Positions 30,905 through 42,927 are shown, numbered from the stretch's first letter. The stretch is 64,000 bases of DNA from Bathymodiolus brooksi (GCA_963680875.1 OY804579.1:78357095-78421094); one strand, 5' to 3'. Made by a program: numbers and translations. Notes: a model not told the origin generated them from the sequence alone.

Positions 30905-33900
30905 TACTATACGGCTAAAAATTGGCATACTTGTAGGAAAATGATTTTACTTTGATTTTAGACTGGTCGTCAAAAAGTCGTATGGTGCAGTTTTCTAAAA
31001 TTCTATGTATAGTTAGCAAAATTTAGTTAAATTTGGACCTCGAGTGGCTAACAGTTTTGCTCCGGTATTTAAAAACTGTATAGAAATATATTTCTTTCGC
31101 ATTGGATTCAAAGTTTACATATAATGTTTTATTCATTAAGCGAAAAAACTAACACAATAAACCTATAATTGAAAAATAATAACAATAACAAATATTGTAA
31201 ATGGTGTCATTTTGTAGTTTCACCAGATTTTAATTCTGTACAATAATGCGCCAGTTGATAAATAGTTAAGTAACTAGTAGAAATTAAAAATATAATCATT
31301 ACCCTATTTAGTGACACACCTTTTTTTTATCTAAGTTTCTTTAATGGGATTTTATATACCACCCAAAATACAGAGTAACAAATCTTTACCTTACTTAATT
31401 TTTCGGAATGTTGTGTCCGGTCCCGGTAGATCTGAATACTTTGTTCACCATATTGATCTTGAACTTCGAGTGCACCTTATGTTCGATTAATTACGTTAAC
31501 TATGGATTGATTTCTTTTGTATTTGTTGATGTGTCTTTGTTCTTTTGACTTTTAAATGTTGTTTGTTCGAATTTGAGGTTGTGGTTATTTTTCATTTTTG
31601 TTCATATTAGAATGAACAAAAATGAAAATTTAGTTATTGAGTTGAGGAGCATGCTATACAAACATTCGACCAGCAACTTTATGCTATTGTCCAACAGGTG
31701 AAATGGTCAAAGCCTGACATTTTCAATCGCCATATTCTTAGACTTGGTGGTTTTCACAGTTTGTCTTGTTTCTTATCTTCGATAGGGAAACTTTGGGCCG
31801 ATGGCGGTCTTCGTGATCTTTTGGTTGATTCTGGCGTGTATGCTGGAAATACAGCTGAGCTTATGTTGGTTTGCCAAAAATTTAACAGGGCTGTCAGGGG
31901 GTTCACACTTGTATTTGAAGCCCTACGCAGCATTCATACACTGGTGTAGGACCTTTGACTACATCGATCAGACACCATCAGCGTTCTGGAATGCGCTGTT
32001 TGAATTTCATAGAAATATCTGTGATCAGACGATTGAAACATCAGTACTACTAATTAAAGTTGAAGAATTGTTTGAAGACCATGTATAGCCTCTAATCTGT
32101 AAGTTTAGACAATGGGGATGCGATGCATCACCTACATTCAAATACTGGGATATGTTTCTGGTGGCGGTTCAAATTATGTTGTCAAATGTACGAGCAGAAC
32201 GGGAGCGTGATTGGTCGGCACATCTGATGTCTTCATCAAAAATGTTGCCATATTTCTTCATTACTAACTGTACAAATTACTCTAGATGGATGCCTGTATA
32301 TATACTTGATATGCTCGACCTTTCAGCCGAGATAAAATCAGCTTTTGAAAAAGGCGAGTTTTTCATTAGACAAACATCCGGCAGTTTTAATGGTAATTGG
32401 AGCGATATGGACACTGAAAAAAACATCATATAAGATTTGAAGGGCTCAGGTGGTATCGTAGGAATAACGAATCAGAAATCTGCCCTTGTTAGATGGGCAC
32501 TCACTAAACATTTCATAGCATCACTTAGTAGTGCAATAAACGACAGGGCAGGTATTACATGCACCAGCAATACCTCGCATGAAAAATGAAGCAAACAGCT
32601 TTGAAGATAGATGAGGAACAAGTCCAAGCAATAGTAAACCATTTGAACGAAACCATGACTGACTCCTTGTCTCATGAATATTTCTACAGGCATGCATGCT
32701 ACCAGAGAAGTACAGGATTCTTTGCTGTCTGCTGTCAACGAAGGTGAAAAAAAGTGCAGAAAGTTTGTTAACAGTGCTCTCTCTGTAGGACAGTCTGTGA
32801 GTTTTTATAGCCCTATCTCAAAGTCACAATTGAAAACATTTGAACACATGAATGCCAAAACATCCCTGAAATGCAAATCTGGTGAAATCATAACCGGTCA
32901 TATCAATCCAGAAATTGTTTTCAGACGTGCTCTGGTTTTGGCTAATAGCAGAGATGATGTCACGATTGACAACATTCTTCACATCCTGTAGGGCCAATCT
33001 CGGTGTCCATGTTCCATGAAGATGGTACAAGGAGGAAATCTTGTAAATCAGATCTAGTGCAGCAGTTCGAAAAAGAAGTTTCCCCAGTTCTTTCGTTGCC
33101 GGATTTTGACCCTTCGTTGACAACTTACATCAGAGATGGCATGGCACTAGTACAGTGCATGGATGCAAAGAAACATAGAACCTTTGGAGACCTTGCTACC
33201 GACTACTGCAGACAGTTGACATCATGCTTTGCAAAAGCACATACAGTAGCAGATGTATTTGACCGGTATGACGTAAAAAACTCGGAAAAAATTCCATTAA
33301 GTCGGCTGAAAGAGAGCGTCGTACCAAAGTGACTGCCCATACAAAGGTGTTCCAAGTCATAGAAGGCAGAAATATTCCTGACTGGAAGAAATTTCTATAT
33401 GTCAAAGAAAACAAGCAGGCACTCATAAACTTTTTTGGTGACTTCATTGTCAAATTCAATCAAAGTAACCCATTAGTGCCAACTGGAAATATGTATTACA
33501 TTGCCGGTTCATTTGGAGATCCGGAAATTGTGAACGTTGTTTCAGACCAGGAAGTCTTTGATTGTCCTGACTTGTACAGCACACAAGAAGAGGCGGACAC
33601 CGTATGATCCTCCAGGCTTTACATACTGACAAAAGGCTCAAAGAATTGGGAAAGCAAGGCAGGATCATTATCAAAACCTCTGATACAGATGTGATTGTTC
33701 TCTGTATTTATTTTTATAAGCAGATGAAAACACCAGTGAACTGTGGGTTCAAATGGGAAACGTTATTAGTGTTAAGGACGGTCGTAGGTTTTTACCTATT
33801 CATGAACTATGTTCTTCTCTCTCAGAAATCACATGCAGAGTTCTTCCTGCCGCACATGCTCTCTCTGGGTGTGACACTACCTCTTCCTTCTTTGGAATTG

Positions 33901-35176
33901 GCAAAAAGTCAAGTGTACAAAATACTGAAAGCACCAGATTTCCACGATTTAGACAATTTGGGAGATCCCGACAAAGATGTTGCTATTTCATGCTCTTCAC
34001 GGTTTGTAGCTAGGCTTTATGATCAGAAGAAGTCTTGTGCATCCTCCCATCATATCATTAACAAACTTCAAGTAAAACTTGCTACAGGTCGGGATGCAAG
34101 TCTGGTTAGATTACCACCTTCCGAAGCGGCGCTTCGTCAGCATATTCTTTGTGCCTCATTACAGACCAAAGTTTGGCATGCTTTCTGTCTGGTAAAATCA
34201 CCTCTGCCTTCACCAATGGAATACGGATGGTGAACTGTCAAGGATTCTTTGCATCCAGTCTACTTTGAAGGAAACAAGTCAGCAGAATTTCTCCGTGATC
34301 TAGTGTGTTCATGCAAGGGGAAATCGCAATGTAAAACGTCCTGTGTTTGTGCAGAGCAGAACCTTGCATGTACTGACTTATGTTCTTGCCAAGGATCAGA
34401 ATCATGTAAAAACGTCCATTCATATACCCCTGCAGAAGACGTTTAATGTGTTAACAGCATAATCATGTACACTTTTTGACGAGCTGTTTCATTGTTCTTC
34501 AAAGGTCTTGTTTCGCTTAAGTCTTGTGTAGAACAGCTCCAATTTCCACATGAAAAAGGCAGTTCCAGTCACTCAGAATGCCTTGTACAATTGTTTTGCC
34601 TTATTTCTTGCTGATTTATATTCTGTTGGTGCATTTTGTTGCATACAAGAAGTTGTGTTTTTGTTTATAAGTATGGTTTGTTTGAGTTAATGTTGCCAAT
34701 TGGACATGTACCAACACAGATCTATGTGAACAAAACTTATATTCCTCATTATAATTGGCTATTATTTATATTTATTTTGTAGAATACATATTTTTCTATA
34801 TTTTCTTTACGTTTGGATAAGTTTTAATGGCTTTTCTATCGACAGTTTGGAAAATTACCAGGTTTTTAAGCAAAAACCCTTCCCCCTTTTTGTGAAAACA
34901 CATAAATTTGCACAGAACAATTATTTTTTTATGACATCCGACGTTTCAGATAGAAAATTGAATAAGGAAAACCAGATATGCAATTTTTAATCTTTCTTTA
35001 ATGAAAAAGGGATTCTAATTGAAATTTGGTATTCAATGAATTTTTGTGTGAAAAATGTTTTTTGACCTTTGACCTTGATTTCTGAAAAAATGCACCATAT
35101 TTTCTTTTGACGACCAAATTATTTTGAAAGTACGAACATTGCCGAGTCGAATGATATATGACACAGCCGTATAGTA
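30905..35176 (+). mobile_element. 4.27-kb TIR DNA transposon of unassigned class
   Basis: The ends are TACTATACGGCT and AGCCGTATAGTA. The inverted similarity extends about 85 bp, with matched blocks TGGTCGTCAAAA (offset 60 on the left, 61 on the right) and TATGGTGCA (offsets 77 and 78). TTCA flanks both ends (30901-30904 and 35177-35180), a 4-bp target duplication. The interior contains one long intronless coding region on plus (see next entry). I cannot place the ends in a superfamily from memory. Confidence 0.75.
31645..34446 (+). pseudogene. Decayed transposon protein with FEN1/XPG-like motifs and CXC-like tail
   Basis: Consecutive segments are readable in shifting frames. They are FDQQLYAIVQQVKW with LRLGGFHSL (31660-31760); a region with FKYWDMFLVAVQIML and MLPYFFITNCTNYSRWMPVY (32140-32310); GGIVGIT; HINPEIVFRRALVLANS; then a nuclease-like core with EEADT (33588-33602), SDTDVIVL (about 33679-33702) and HALSGCDTTSS (about 33859-33891); LPPSEAALRQH; and a Cys-rich tail with CSCKGKSQCKTSCVC (34309-34440). 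The order EAD, DTD, GCDT parallels EAEA, DxD and GCDY of FEN1/XPG nucleases. I know the family as a widespread uncharacterised metazoan protein; its function is inference. About five frameshifts and several in-frame stops (32086, 32431, 34231) show it is dead. No introns. Confidence 0.7.
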
Positions 35177-35180
35177 TTCA

Positions 35181-35639
35181 TGACGATTAAATTTTGGAAA
35201 TGATGTCTCTAGTCACCGTGCTATAATGGGTATTGTGTGTAGAGAGTGTCACGCTCCTTGTAAGTTAAATATATGTACCCCTTGTGTATGTTTCGAAAAA
35301 GGAGTAGACGCATTATAGCCGCTAAGAAACGCTAATCGTTTTCACTCCTATTCAACTCACAGGGTCTTGGGATTATTTTTATTTTGTAAAATAATACATT
35401 TAGTATTATTGGAGTAACTAATAGATAATAATTTAATAAAACAAGTAGCGGAATCTTTACAATGATGTTAACACGTTTATCATAAAAACGAAAAATACAA
35501 ACAAAATCCAGCAATATTGTATTTTACCGTTAAAAAGATCTTATATAAATACAATTCTACTTGTAGAGATCTTATCAAAGAGGCATCCATGTTTTTCTTT
35601 AAGAGGAAGGGAGGTGGGTCGTAAAGATGTTATGCCCCT
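35181..35639. other. Non-coding GPCR intron sequence
   Basis: No gene or repeat recognised. Confidence 0.4.
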
Positions 35640-36110
35640 TGCTATTCCGAAAAATACAAGTTTTGGTTGCCGCTCAATAACTTAAGTTCCCCTTAAGCAA
35701 ATCATATGAAATTTATACACATCGTAAGGGACCTTATTAGAAAGACCAATTTATATTTGGAACTTTTCCACCATTTTCGCAAAATCAGGGTCAAAAACCA
35801 TAAAAGTCAGGACAAGTTCGATTTCAAACTTTATCACCTTTTTCCGTTCTGGAGGTGTGCTTCATGATTTGCCGAAAAATACAAGTTTCTGAGATTTCCG
35901 TTCAATAACTTAAGTTCCATTGAATCAAATCATCTAAAATTTGTACACAAATTCGGGGACCACTATTTTCGTTCTGGAGCTATGCTCCCTAATTTGCCCA
36001 CAAGAACCCAAGATCATGCTTATGCAAAGCATTTGAAATTTATTAAACAATGTATTGGACCACAATACACAGGCCAAGTTTGAATACGTATATATTATTC
36101 CAGAGTTACG
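35640..36110. repeat. Imperfect tandem repeat, period about 226 bp, two to three units
   Basis: CCGAAAAATACAAGTTT recurs at 35647 and 35872, each followed by CAATAACTTAAGTTCC and a GGGACC block. A third, weaker unit starts near 35960 (GTTCTGGAGCTATGCTCC). Confidence 0.6.
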
Positions 36111-36282
36111 CCCCATAGTTAATGACAAATGACATTTTTTCGTGCTATAATACTAGTTTTCCCTGTCAAATGTTTAGAGATTTTCATACAATGCTTTTGA
36201 CCAGAATACACAATCCAATTTCGAAATTGGTTCAAATAAATTTAGTTGGGCAGACAAACCATAAACGTGGTAAGAGTGACGG

Positions 36283-36380
36283 TAGGATATTTCGACAGTA
36301 CAAACAGATCTTCAGTAGTCTATGAGAACGATAGGATATTTCGACAGTACAAACAGATCTTCAGTAATCTATGAGACTAA
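36283..36380. repeat. 49-bp direct duplication
   Basis: TAGGATATTTCGACAGTACA begins at 36283 and again at 36332, with almost no difference between copies. Confidence 0.85.
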
Positions 36381-36737
36381 CACTACATGACGATCAATCA
36401 ATCCATGATCACAGTAATGCAACTTCGAGGTGGAGATTTCAATATAACTCATAGCTGTTGTGAAACCCTGTGCAAACAGTTTGTTCTTCAGTTAGCTCTG
36501 CAGCAATCGTCTATCCAGACAATCCAGAAATGACGCACTCATATACTACTACTAGAATGTCGTACTAACAGAGGTTTATAAATTCCGTATGGAGATGCTG
36601 CTGGAATATTTCTCTAAATGAATGGAAAGCTTACAATTGAAAAGCTTTGATCTCAATCGGTCCTCATCGACAAATGCCGGGTAATGCAACGGAGCTTAAA
36701 GTGTCTATGATATCCTTAATTTCTATCTCAATGGGAT

Positions 36738-37240
36738 ATAGTCGAGTGGTCTAGGGCGTTGGACGTAAGGCTAAGCGAATGGTGCTGCAGTGTAACAATG
36801 GTGTGGGTTCAATTCCCGTCGAGGGAAGAACAAAAATTTGACAGCTCTAAAATCTAATTCTAACACTGTTTGGTTTAATTTTCAGACGTATATATATAAG
36901 GGAGTGGATGTAGTCGAGTGGTCTAGGGCGCTGGACGTAAGGCTAAGCGAATGGTGCTGCAGTGTATCAATGGTGTGGGTTCAAATCCCGTCGAGGGAAG
37001 AACAAAAATTTGACAGCTCTAAAATCTAATTCTAACACTGTTTGGTTTAATTTTCAGACGTATATATATAAGGGAGTGGATGTAGTCGAGTGGTCTAGGG
37101 CGCTGGACGTAAGGCTAAGCGAATGGTGCTGCAGTGTATCAATGGTGTGGGTTCAAATCCCGTCGAGGGAAGAACAAAAATTTGACAGCTCTAAAATCTA
37201 ATTCTAACACTGTTTGGTTTAATTTTCAGACGTATATACG
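36738..37240 (+). repeat. 172-bp tandem repeat with tRNA-like heads, three copies
   Basis: Units start TAGTCGAGTGGTCTAGGGCG near 36739, 36911 and 37083. Each has an A-box-like start, a B box (GTGGGTTCAAATCCCG in copies 2 and 3; GTGGGTTCAATTCCCG in copy 1), the linker GAAGAACAAAAATTTGACAG, and a TA-rich joint (ACGTATATATATAAG). Copies 2 and 3 are practically identical. No canonical acceptor stem can be paired, so these are tRNA-derived SINE-like units, not tRNA genes. Confidence 0.8.
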
Positions 37241-37396
37241 ACCCAGAAAACCACTAAAGCCACGCATTATTTAAAGATGGGATGTCTTCTATATACGGAA
37301 GCTGAAAATAAGGGGTTGAGTTAATGTCTTCCCTTTTCTCAAGAATAGCCCCTGTATGAAGATCTAAGAAATAAGTCGGCTAGAAATGGAGCACAA

Positions 37397-37500
37397 TTAG
37401 TACACATCGGAATGCAGACTGTATGGAAAAAAACGACTACATAACACAACAAATATGTTATCGATCAAAAAGTGCAGCGCTTTAAATATACTAGTTCGAA
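37397..37500 (-). pseudogene. Penelope-like RT scrap
   Basis: The minus strand reads LHFLIDNIFVV, matching the FLIDNIFV segment just before the RT fingers/palm in the Penelope-like elements at 46540 and 51390. Only about 30 codons are recognisable. Confidence 0.5.
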
Positions 37501-37911
37501 TCACAGTGGTTTTCCATGCACAAAGTAAGACTTGTGCCCACCAGAAACAACATACTGACATTTTCAATTTTGCCATCATTCCCTTTGTGATAATTTACTT
37601 GTACATTAAATCAAAGAGAAGGCTGAATTGCTATTTGACACATTCGATTATATGAAGTATATAATTACTCAGTTGCCTCTTCAAAGAGAACCATACATTT
37701 ATACCTCTAATTTACATACACTTTGAGATCACACGAATATAGTACATGATTTTTCATACATTTAATTCTATTTTAGAACAGCATGGTTTTTTTTGCTAGA
37801 GAAATTCTGTAAATGATTATGATTTCCATATGGAGAATTTGAAACAAGTGGAATTAGCCTTACGCTTTGATATTATAATGGCACAGGTAAAAGTACTATA
37901 AGAAAAAAATA

Positions 37912-38012
37912 TGAGTGATCGTTGTTATAACGCCAAGTGAGCTATTTTTCAGGTATATCATGGCATGAAAAAAAAACCTATTTCGTTGAGATGATAATGT
38001 CCGCTTCGTAAT
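37912..38012 (-). mobile_element. SINE, family A, 3' part
   Basis: TGATCGTTGTTATAACGCCA then AAGTGAGC and GATAATGTCCGCTTCGTA match the family A tail. It is cut at 38013 by the next element. Confidence 0.6.
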
Positions 38013-38460
38013 ACAGGGGCGTAGTAGCGGGGACAATGGAGGTCATGTGCCCTCTTTTTCTCCACTTTGAAAAAAGGTGGGGTAAAACTATTAATTTCCC
38101 CACACACACACTCCTTTGTTTGCTAACAAAGGGCTGAATTTTAATGCAAGGAATCAACATTGATAGTTCATTCAGGTCTCAATATTGTTATTTATGCATA
38201 CATCAGGGTAGTATGAGCCGGGTGGCAAACCCATAATTCTGTACCCTCTCCTCCACTCACCTTTTTTTGGCACAAATTTGAGAAAAGACTGAATTTTAGA
38301 AAGGAAACAAAAATGATATTTTCCAATAAATCAAGGGTCCTAGAGTATACTTTGAAACAAAAGTGTCCTTTCTCTCTTTGTATATCATCTCCCACCCCAC
38401 CCGACACTTTCTGAACCATACATACCCCCACACACCTTCTGGTCCACACCTACGCCACTG
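38013..38460. mobile_element. 448-bp MITE with CAGKGGCGTAG ends
   Basis: The left end is CAGGGGCGTAGTAGCGGGGA; the right end, reverse complemented, is CAGTGGCGTAGGTGTGGACC. No transposase. The tips resemble the hAT-like element at 25351. The flanks do not show a convincing target duplication. Confidence 0.65.
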
Positions 38461-39420
38461 CATGTGATGGGCATGGAGAGAATTAATGGAACCTTAAAAA
38501 CTTGTGTTTAGTGCATTGACATCAAATCGCTGACTTCGAGAGTGGTTTTTCAAGGGTGATACAATTTCAATGTTTTACATAGAAAATATACGAGATTTAC
38601 TGTATAATATGTAACACGTGCGTTGTCTGAGAGAGGCAAGTGTTCAAACCTTAACCATAACGCGAGTCAGGTTTTTTTAATGTGAGCTCTTTCTAATAAT
38701 TTTTACTATTGAAGAAAATCAGAATTATTTACAGCTAATTGTCTATGTATCTCATATTATTGTTAAATAAATCACTAGCTTTGTGTTTTTAATGTCTTTC
38801 TTGAGTTTACCAGTGAAATGGATTCATAATAATATGAAAACATCAGTATTTGGAGAACAACCAGTTCCCATTATAATTCCCTTCAACAATTTGGTGAAAA
38901 GCAGAGTTTAACAAAGCAGACATTAATATTGTCTAGAAGATGACCATATGATTGAATAATTCAAGGAATTTTCTCTTTGATAAGCTTGTGTGGAAGGATT
39001 GTATACAAAGTAGACAATAACTGTCTAAAGAATCAAATTGTCTATTAAGAGAATGAACTTTATTTCTGAACTTCAAAGGAATGTTTCATAAGCGTAACAT
39101 TAGCAAGTTGTTTGATAGTTGTATAGGGATGTTTAAAACATGTAAAAATTATCGCCGTCGAACATTTTCTAAAGCCTGAAATGAAAGTAACTTGGAAATG
39201 TGTTTGTGTGCTATAGTGAGACAGTTATGTTTTTTTGTTTGTTTTTTTTTATAGTAAACTAGATCCAGTTTATTCTGCCTCAAAAATCAATATTTGATCA
39301 TAATATTCTGATATATTTTTGGTTATAACAAATGCAATATCTATTTTCAGAATACACTGGGCAAAAAAAGCAGTAGATTGGCAAAAAAGTGCTATAAATA
39401 GTGTTTTGTAATTATCATAC
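38461..39420. other. Non-coding GPCR intron 1 next to exon 1
   Basis: AT-rich. No gene or mobile element recognised. Confidence 0.45.
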
Positions 39421-40212
39421 CTTTCTCGTAGCTCTGTTTTGTTGTTGATCTCGGGCCTCGTCCACTTGTCCCGGAAGAGTTCTTCTCCATAAAATACATC
39501 CAACAATGGAATAAGTTATGCTTAAAATAGTCAATGGCCCAATGTACGTTAAAAACAAAATAAATAAAGTATATACTTTTCGAGTATAGAGACTATTGTC
39601 ATCCCAATCTTCTACACATTCCATGACATTTGTTTTATTGTTTGGTCGACCCTTCATAACCTTAAGTTGTATTACGTTCACTGAAATAGATATTGCCCAT
39701 ATTATACAAATCATAATAGCGTGTCTTTGAGAAATTATTCTGGACTTCAGCGGGAATGCCACGGCATAAAACCTATCTATACCAATGGCAGTATTTGTAA
39801 ACACACTAGCTGTGACGGCCGTCAGTTGTAAAAACACCACAATAGGACACGTGGGTGGGGAAAAGATCCACCTACTTAATAACTGGTTAGTAAACGTGAA
39901 TGGAATACAGAATAAAGCCATGATTAAATCTGCAATCGCCAGATTTAATAAAAACGGACGTATATCTGTTCTACATTTCTTTCCCTTTGTAAACACTACT
40001 ATTGTTAAAACATTTCCTATTATGGCCAGTAGTGTTGTTATTGAGTACAAGACAATAAATATCCCAGCCGCCCCAGGTGACAAGGACAAGGCCGTTACAT
40101 GGCCATCACCCGTCGCGTTGTCGGGCCTTTTGTCCGGCTCAGTATTACCATCAAGTCCTATTAGTGTCATATTAGACGAATTTGTAAATCCATAATATTG
40201 CGAAACAGACAT
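39421..40212 (-). CDS. Class A neuropeptide-type GPCR, exon 1 (start to TM5)
   Basis: The exon encodes 264 residues from an ATG preceded by in-frame stops. The extracellular N terminus (1-48) has three N-glycosylation sequons (N11, N14, N32). TM1 has GN at 66-67; TM2 has LAIAD (D95); W115 and C122 begin TM3, which ends DRF (146-148) in place of the usual DRY. C199 in loop 2 pairs with C122; TM5 has P226 and Y234. Loop 3 carries LWRRTLPGQ and ends RATRK at the donor GTATGA. Joined to exons 2 and 3 it gives about 403 residues, a normal class A length. The motifs fit the peptide receptor group that includes NPFF, QRFP, RYamide and trissin receptors; I cannot choose among them. It would couple a peptide ligand to G proteins at the plasma membrane. 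Confidence 0.9.
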
Positions 40213-41177
40213 TTTTCACTATTAACTCAATGTTTTTAAGAAAAATGTATTAAAAGTTACATACAACTATTTTACGGTTGATACACAAAAATCCAAATTT
40301 CCAGTGAGTTTTTGATGTTTCTAACGATATTGATTGTTTGATCAATTTACAACAATATCCTCTTGAAAATAATTTCATAATGTTATCCTTATAAATAAAC
40401 ACACACAGACCGAGGCTGTGTTTGAATCTTATCCAGAATGTACTGTCAGAACAAAGTAAAGAGAATGTTATGCTCCGTCGAATGTACAACGTGAAATATG
40501 ATTGTAGCTATGTATAGAACAACGTCAAAATCCCTTGTCACAAGATACTATCATACATATAACCGACTTATCAATGGCTAAAGCTATCTTCTATATACAA
40601 TGTAGATGTAATAATGGCATGTACTCTTGTTTTGCATAAATTACACATTTTATGACCCATTTCGTAATTACATAAATATGATATATTATTTTAATTATGA
40701 TATATATATATATACAATTATGAATGGTAACTGTTCAAACCATGATCATCATCAATTAGCAGAGATGCTATAATAAATTTTTTTATAAGTATTGAAACCC
40801 TGTGTAATATATACAATGTTGTAATATGTTATTTAAAGTCACTTTCTACTGAACAGCATATGTGATTTTTGAACATCAATGGTAATGCTTGCTTTTTCGC
40901 ATTCAAAAACATCTTCAGTCTAAAGCCTTAGATCTCTTCAGAAAACCCCTTTCTGATAGTTTATCAGAAGAAATTTAGTATTTTTCCTTTTTATTTCTTT
41001 GTAATTAGTCCCACAGTTCAATGCATCAATTTTCCAGATCAAAGAGTTAAACGATGTTTTATTACCAATTTAGTTCAGTTTTAAGTTGTATTATTTGATT
41101 ACATTGTGGGTGATACGAGTGCACATAACGTTGGAGAAAGACGATACAACTTTAAGCAACATTGTATCACAAAATAG
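40213..41177. other. 5' flank of the GPCR gene
   Basis: On the minus strand this is the expected position of the 5' UTR and promoter or a further upstream intron. I see no convincing TATA box or splice site that would fix the first exon. Confidence 0.4.
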
Positions 41178-41303
41178 GTTTGATTGGTGTTTAACGCCAA
41201 CTTTACAGTAGCAGTATTTCACATATATCGTGGCTTCACACTAAAATATGTATCGACCTTTTTGACCTAATAAAGATTTGACCAGCCTCATAAGTAAAAA
41301 CTG

Positions 41304-41396
<93 letters not shown>

Positions 41397-41510
41397 GTTT
41401 AACGCCAACATTACCAGTATTTCACCTACATCGTGACGTCACAAAATCTGTATCGACCTTTTTGACATAATAAAAATTTGACCAGACTCATAAGTATTCA
41501 TAGAAAAGCT
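41178..41510 (-). mobile_element. Two SINE-like copies separated by a (TGAT)n microsatellite
   Basis: TTGGTGTTTAACGCCAAC starts at about 41182 and again at about 41392. Both copies share ATCGACCTTTTTGAC and TTGACCAG-CTCATAAGTA. Between them about 22 repeats of GATT (41305-41393) form the 3' tail of the second copy when read on minus. Confidence 0.8.
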
Positions 41511-41526
41511 TTAAGCATTGAAATAA

Positions 41527-41579
41527 AAATATTCCGAAAAGATTATGTAAGTGGCTTACATAATCTTTTCGGAATATTT
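41527..41579. repeat. 53-bp perfect palindrome
   Basis: Two 25-bp arms (AAATATTCCGAAAAGATTAT...) flank a 3-base loop TGG. Confidence 0.95.
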
Positions 41580-41849
41580 GCATATCTCTGTACAACATAT
41601 CTATCTTCGTTGCTTAAATATTTTGATGGCGGAATGGATTTCGATCACTGTATCAAATTATTTAAAAAAAATGCTAATATAATTAAAGTGTAATATAAAG
41701 ATGAAAAATATAAGATCAATGTTCCAATACAATGAAGACGATGCATGTATTTCCATATACTGAACACTTAAGTGTCTGCAGTACAACACCAATAACCTAC
41801 TTTCACTGAATATATTTATTACTTTTACAATCACAATAATGAGGTTTGG

Positions 41850-42110
41850 GTCTAAGACTTTTAACGCGACTTTCAACAATATTTCAGTTATATCGTGGCC
41901 GTCAGTTTTATTGGTGGAGGAAACCAGAGTACTGGGAGAAAGCCACTGACCTGTCGCAAGTCGCTGACAAATTTTATCACATAATGTTGTATCGAATACA
42001 CCCCGCCATGAACGGGGTTCGAACTCACAAATTGAGTGGTGACAGGCACTGATTGCACAGGTAGTTGTAAATCCAACTACTATAAGATCACGACCATGAC
42101 GGCCCCTTAT
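41850..42110 (-). mobile_element. SINE, family B, antisense, near full length
   Basis: TTTTAACGCGACTTTCAACA, TATCGTGGCCGTCAGTTTTA and ACCAGAGTACTGGGAG mark the body, and GGGGTTCGAACTCACAA is the reversed B box. Confidence 0.75.
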
Positions 42111-42255
42111 AGCATAGATTAATACTATCTGATTTTGTTTCCCACTTAACGATCTAAATATTAAAATTATTTAACATTTTGTCCTGACCGGATAAACCCG
42201 CATTCGAAAATTATTTACAGTAAACTGAACATCTTGAGGGAAAATAAAAGCAATT

Positions 42256-42358
42256 TTTGTTCGGTTCATGAAGAAATAACCTTAATCAGGTTGTTCACAC
42301 CGGGTTACGAAAGGGTGTGTACAACCTGATTGAGGTTATTTCGAATGAACCGAACAAA
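42256..42358. repeat. 103-bp palindrome
   Basis: Arms of about 44 bp (TTTGTTCGGTTCATGAAGAA...) flank the loop CGGGTTACGAAAG. There are three mismatches and a short bulge. Confidence 0.85.
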
Positions 42359-42359
42359 T

Positions 42360-42814
42360 AATTTCGATCAATCCTTATAAATTAATGCAAACTTATTTGT
42401 TATGATATTGAAAAATATATTTATTTTTTCAAAATAAGGCAAATAATCGGAAATAAATTTAAATAACCCCAAAGGTGCCTCATTTAAAGAAAATCACCCG
42501 ACGACGCCTTGAGAACGACGTTTATTTTTAGATTCCGTACATTGACAAATAACCTCAACTTTTTAAACCAATCAAAACACGTTTAAAATGACATGTAACT
42601 CTAAAATTAATTTATGTTCAATTGTTACAATTAGAATATAAACGTAATATTTTTGATACCATACAGTTTTTCAATGAACAACGAACTGAAAATGTTATGT
42701 TTTACTGTGTGTCCTTCCCCTTGTTGTGTGCATTATAGCCAAGCTCTACATAGATGGGAATAAGCAAGAGCCATAATAATTATACAACAGTACACCATTG
42801 TTAATGATCATTTC
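42360..42814. other. Non-coding stretch
   Basis: AT-rich with no recognised element. Confidence 0.4.
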
Positions 42815-42927
42815 TACAAAGTTTTTCAATATACCTTTATTATCATCACCAAAGTACATGGAAAAGGTATAAATATCAAAATATATACAAACATATTTAC
42901 AGCAGTTTCCGAAAGGAAGTAAACTAA
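42815..42927 (-). repeat. Extra copy of LINE 3' tail
   Basis: It matches 43605-43715 (AAGTTTTTC, CTTTATTATCA, ATCAAAATATATAC, TTTCCGAAAGGAAGT). The two copies are separated only by the MITE. Confidence 0.7.

Noticed and set aside
31801..34233. Functional host gene at 31645-34446
   Set aside because: About five frameshifts and several stops, no introns, and flanking TIRs with a target duplication point to a dead transposon gene.
36738..37160. Functional tRNA genes
   Set aside because: A and B boxes are present, but the ends do not pair as an acceptor stem and the anticodon arm is not canonical.
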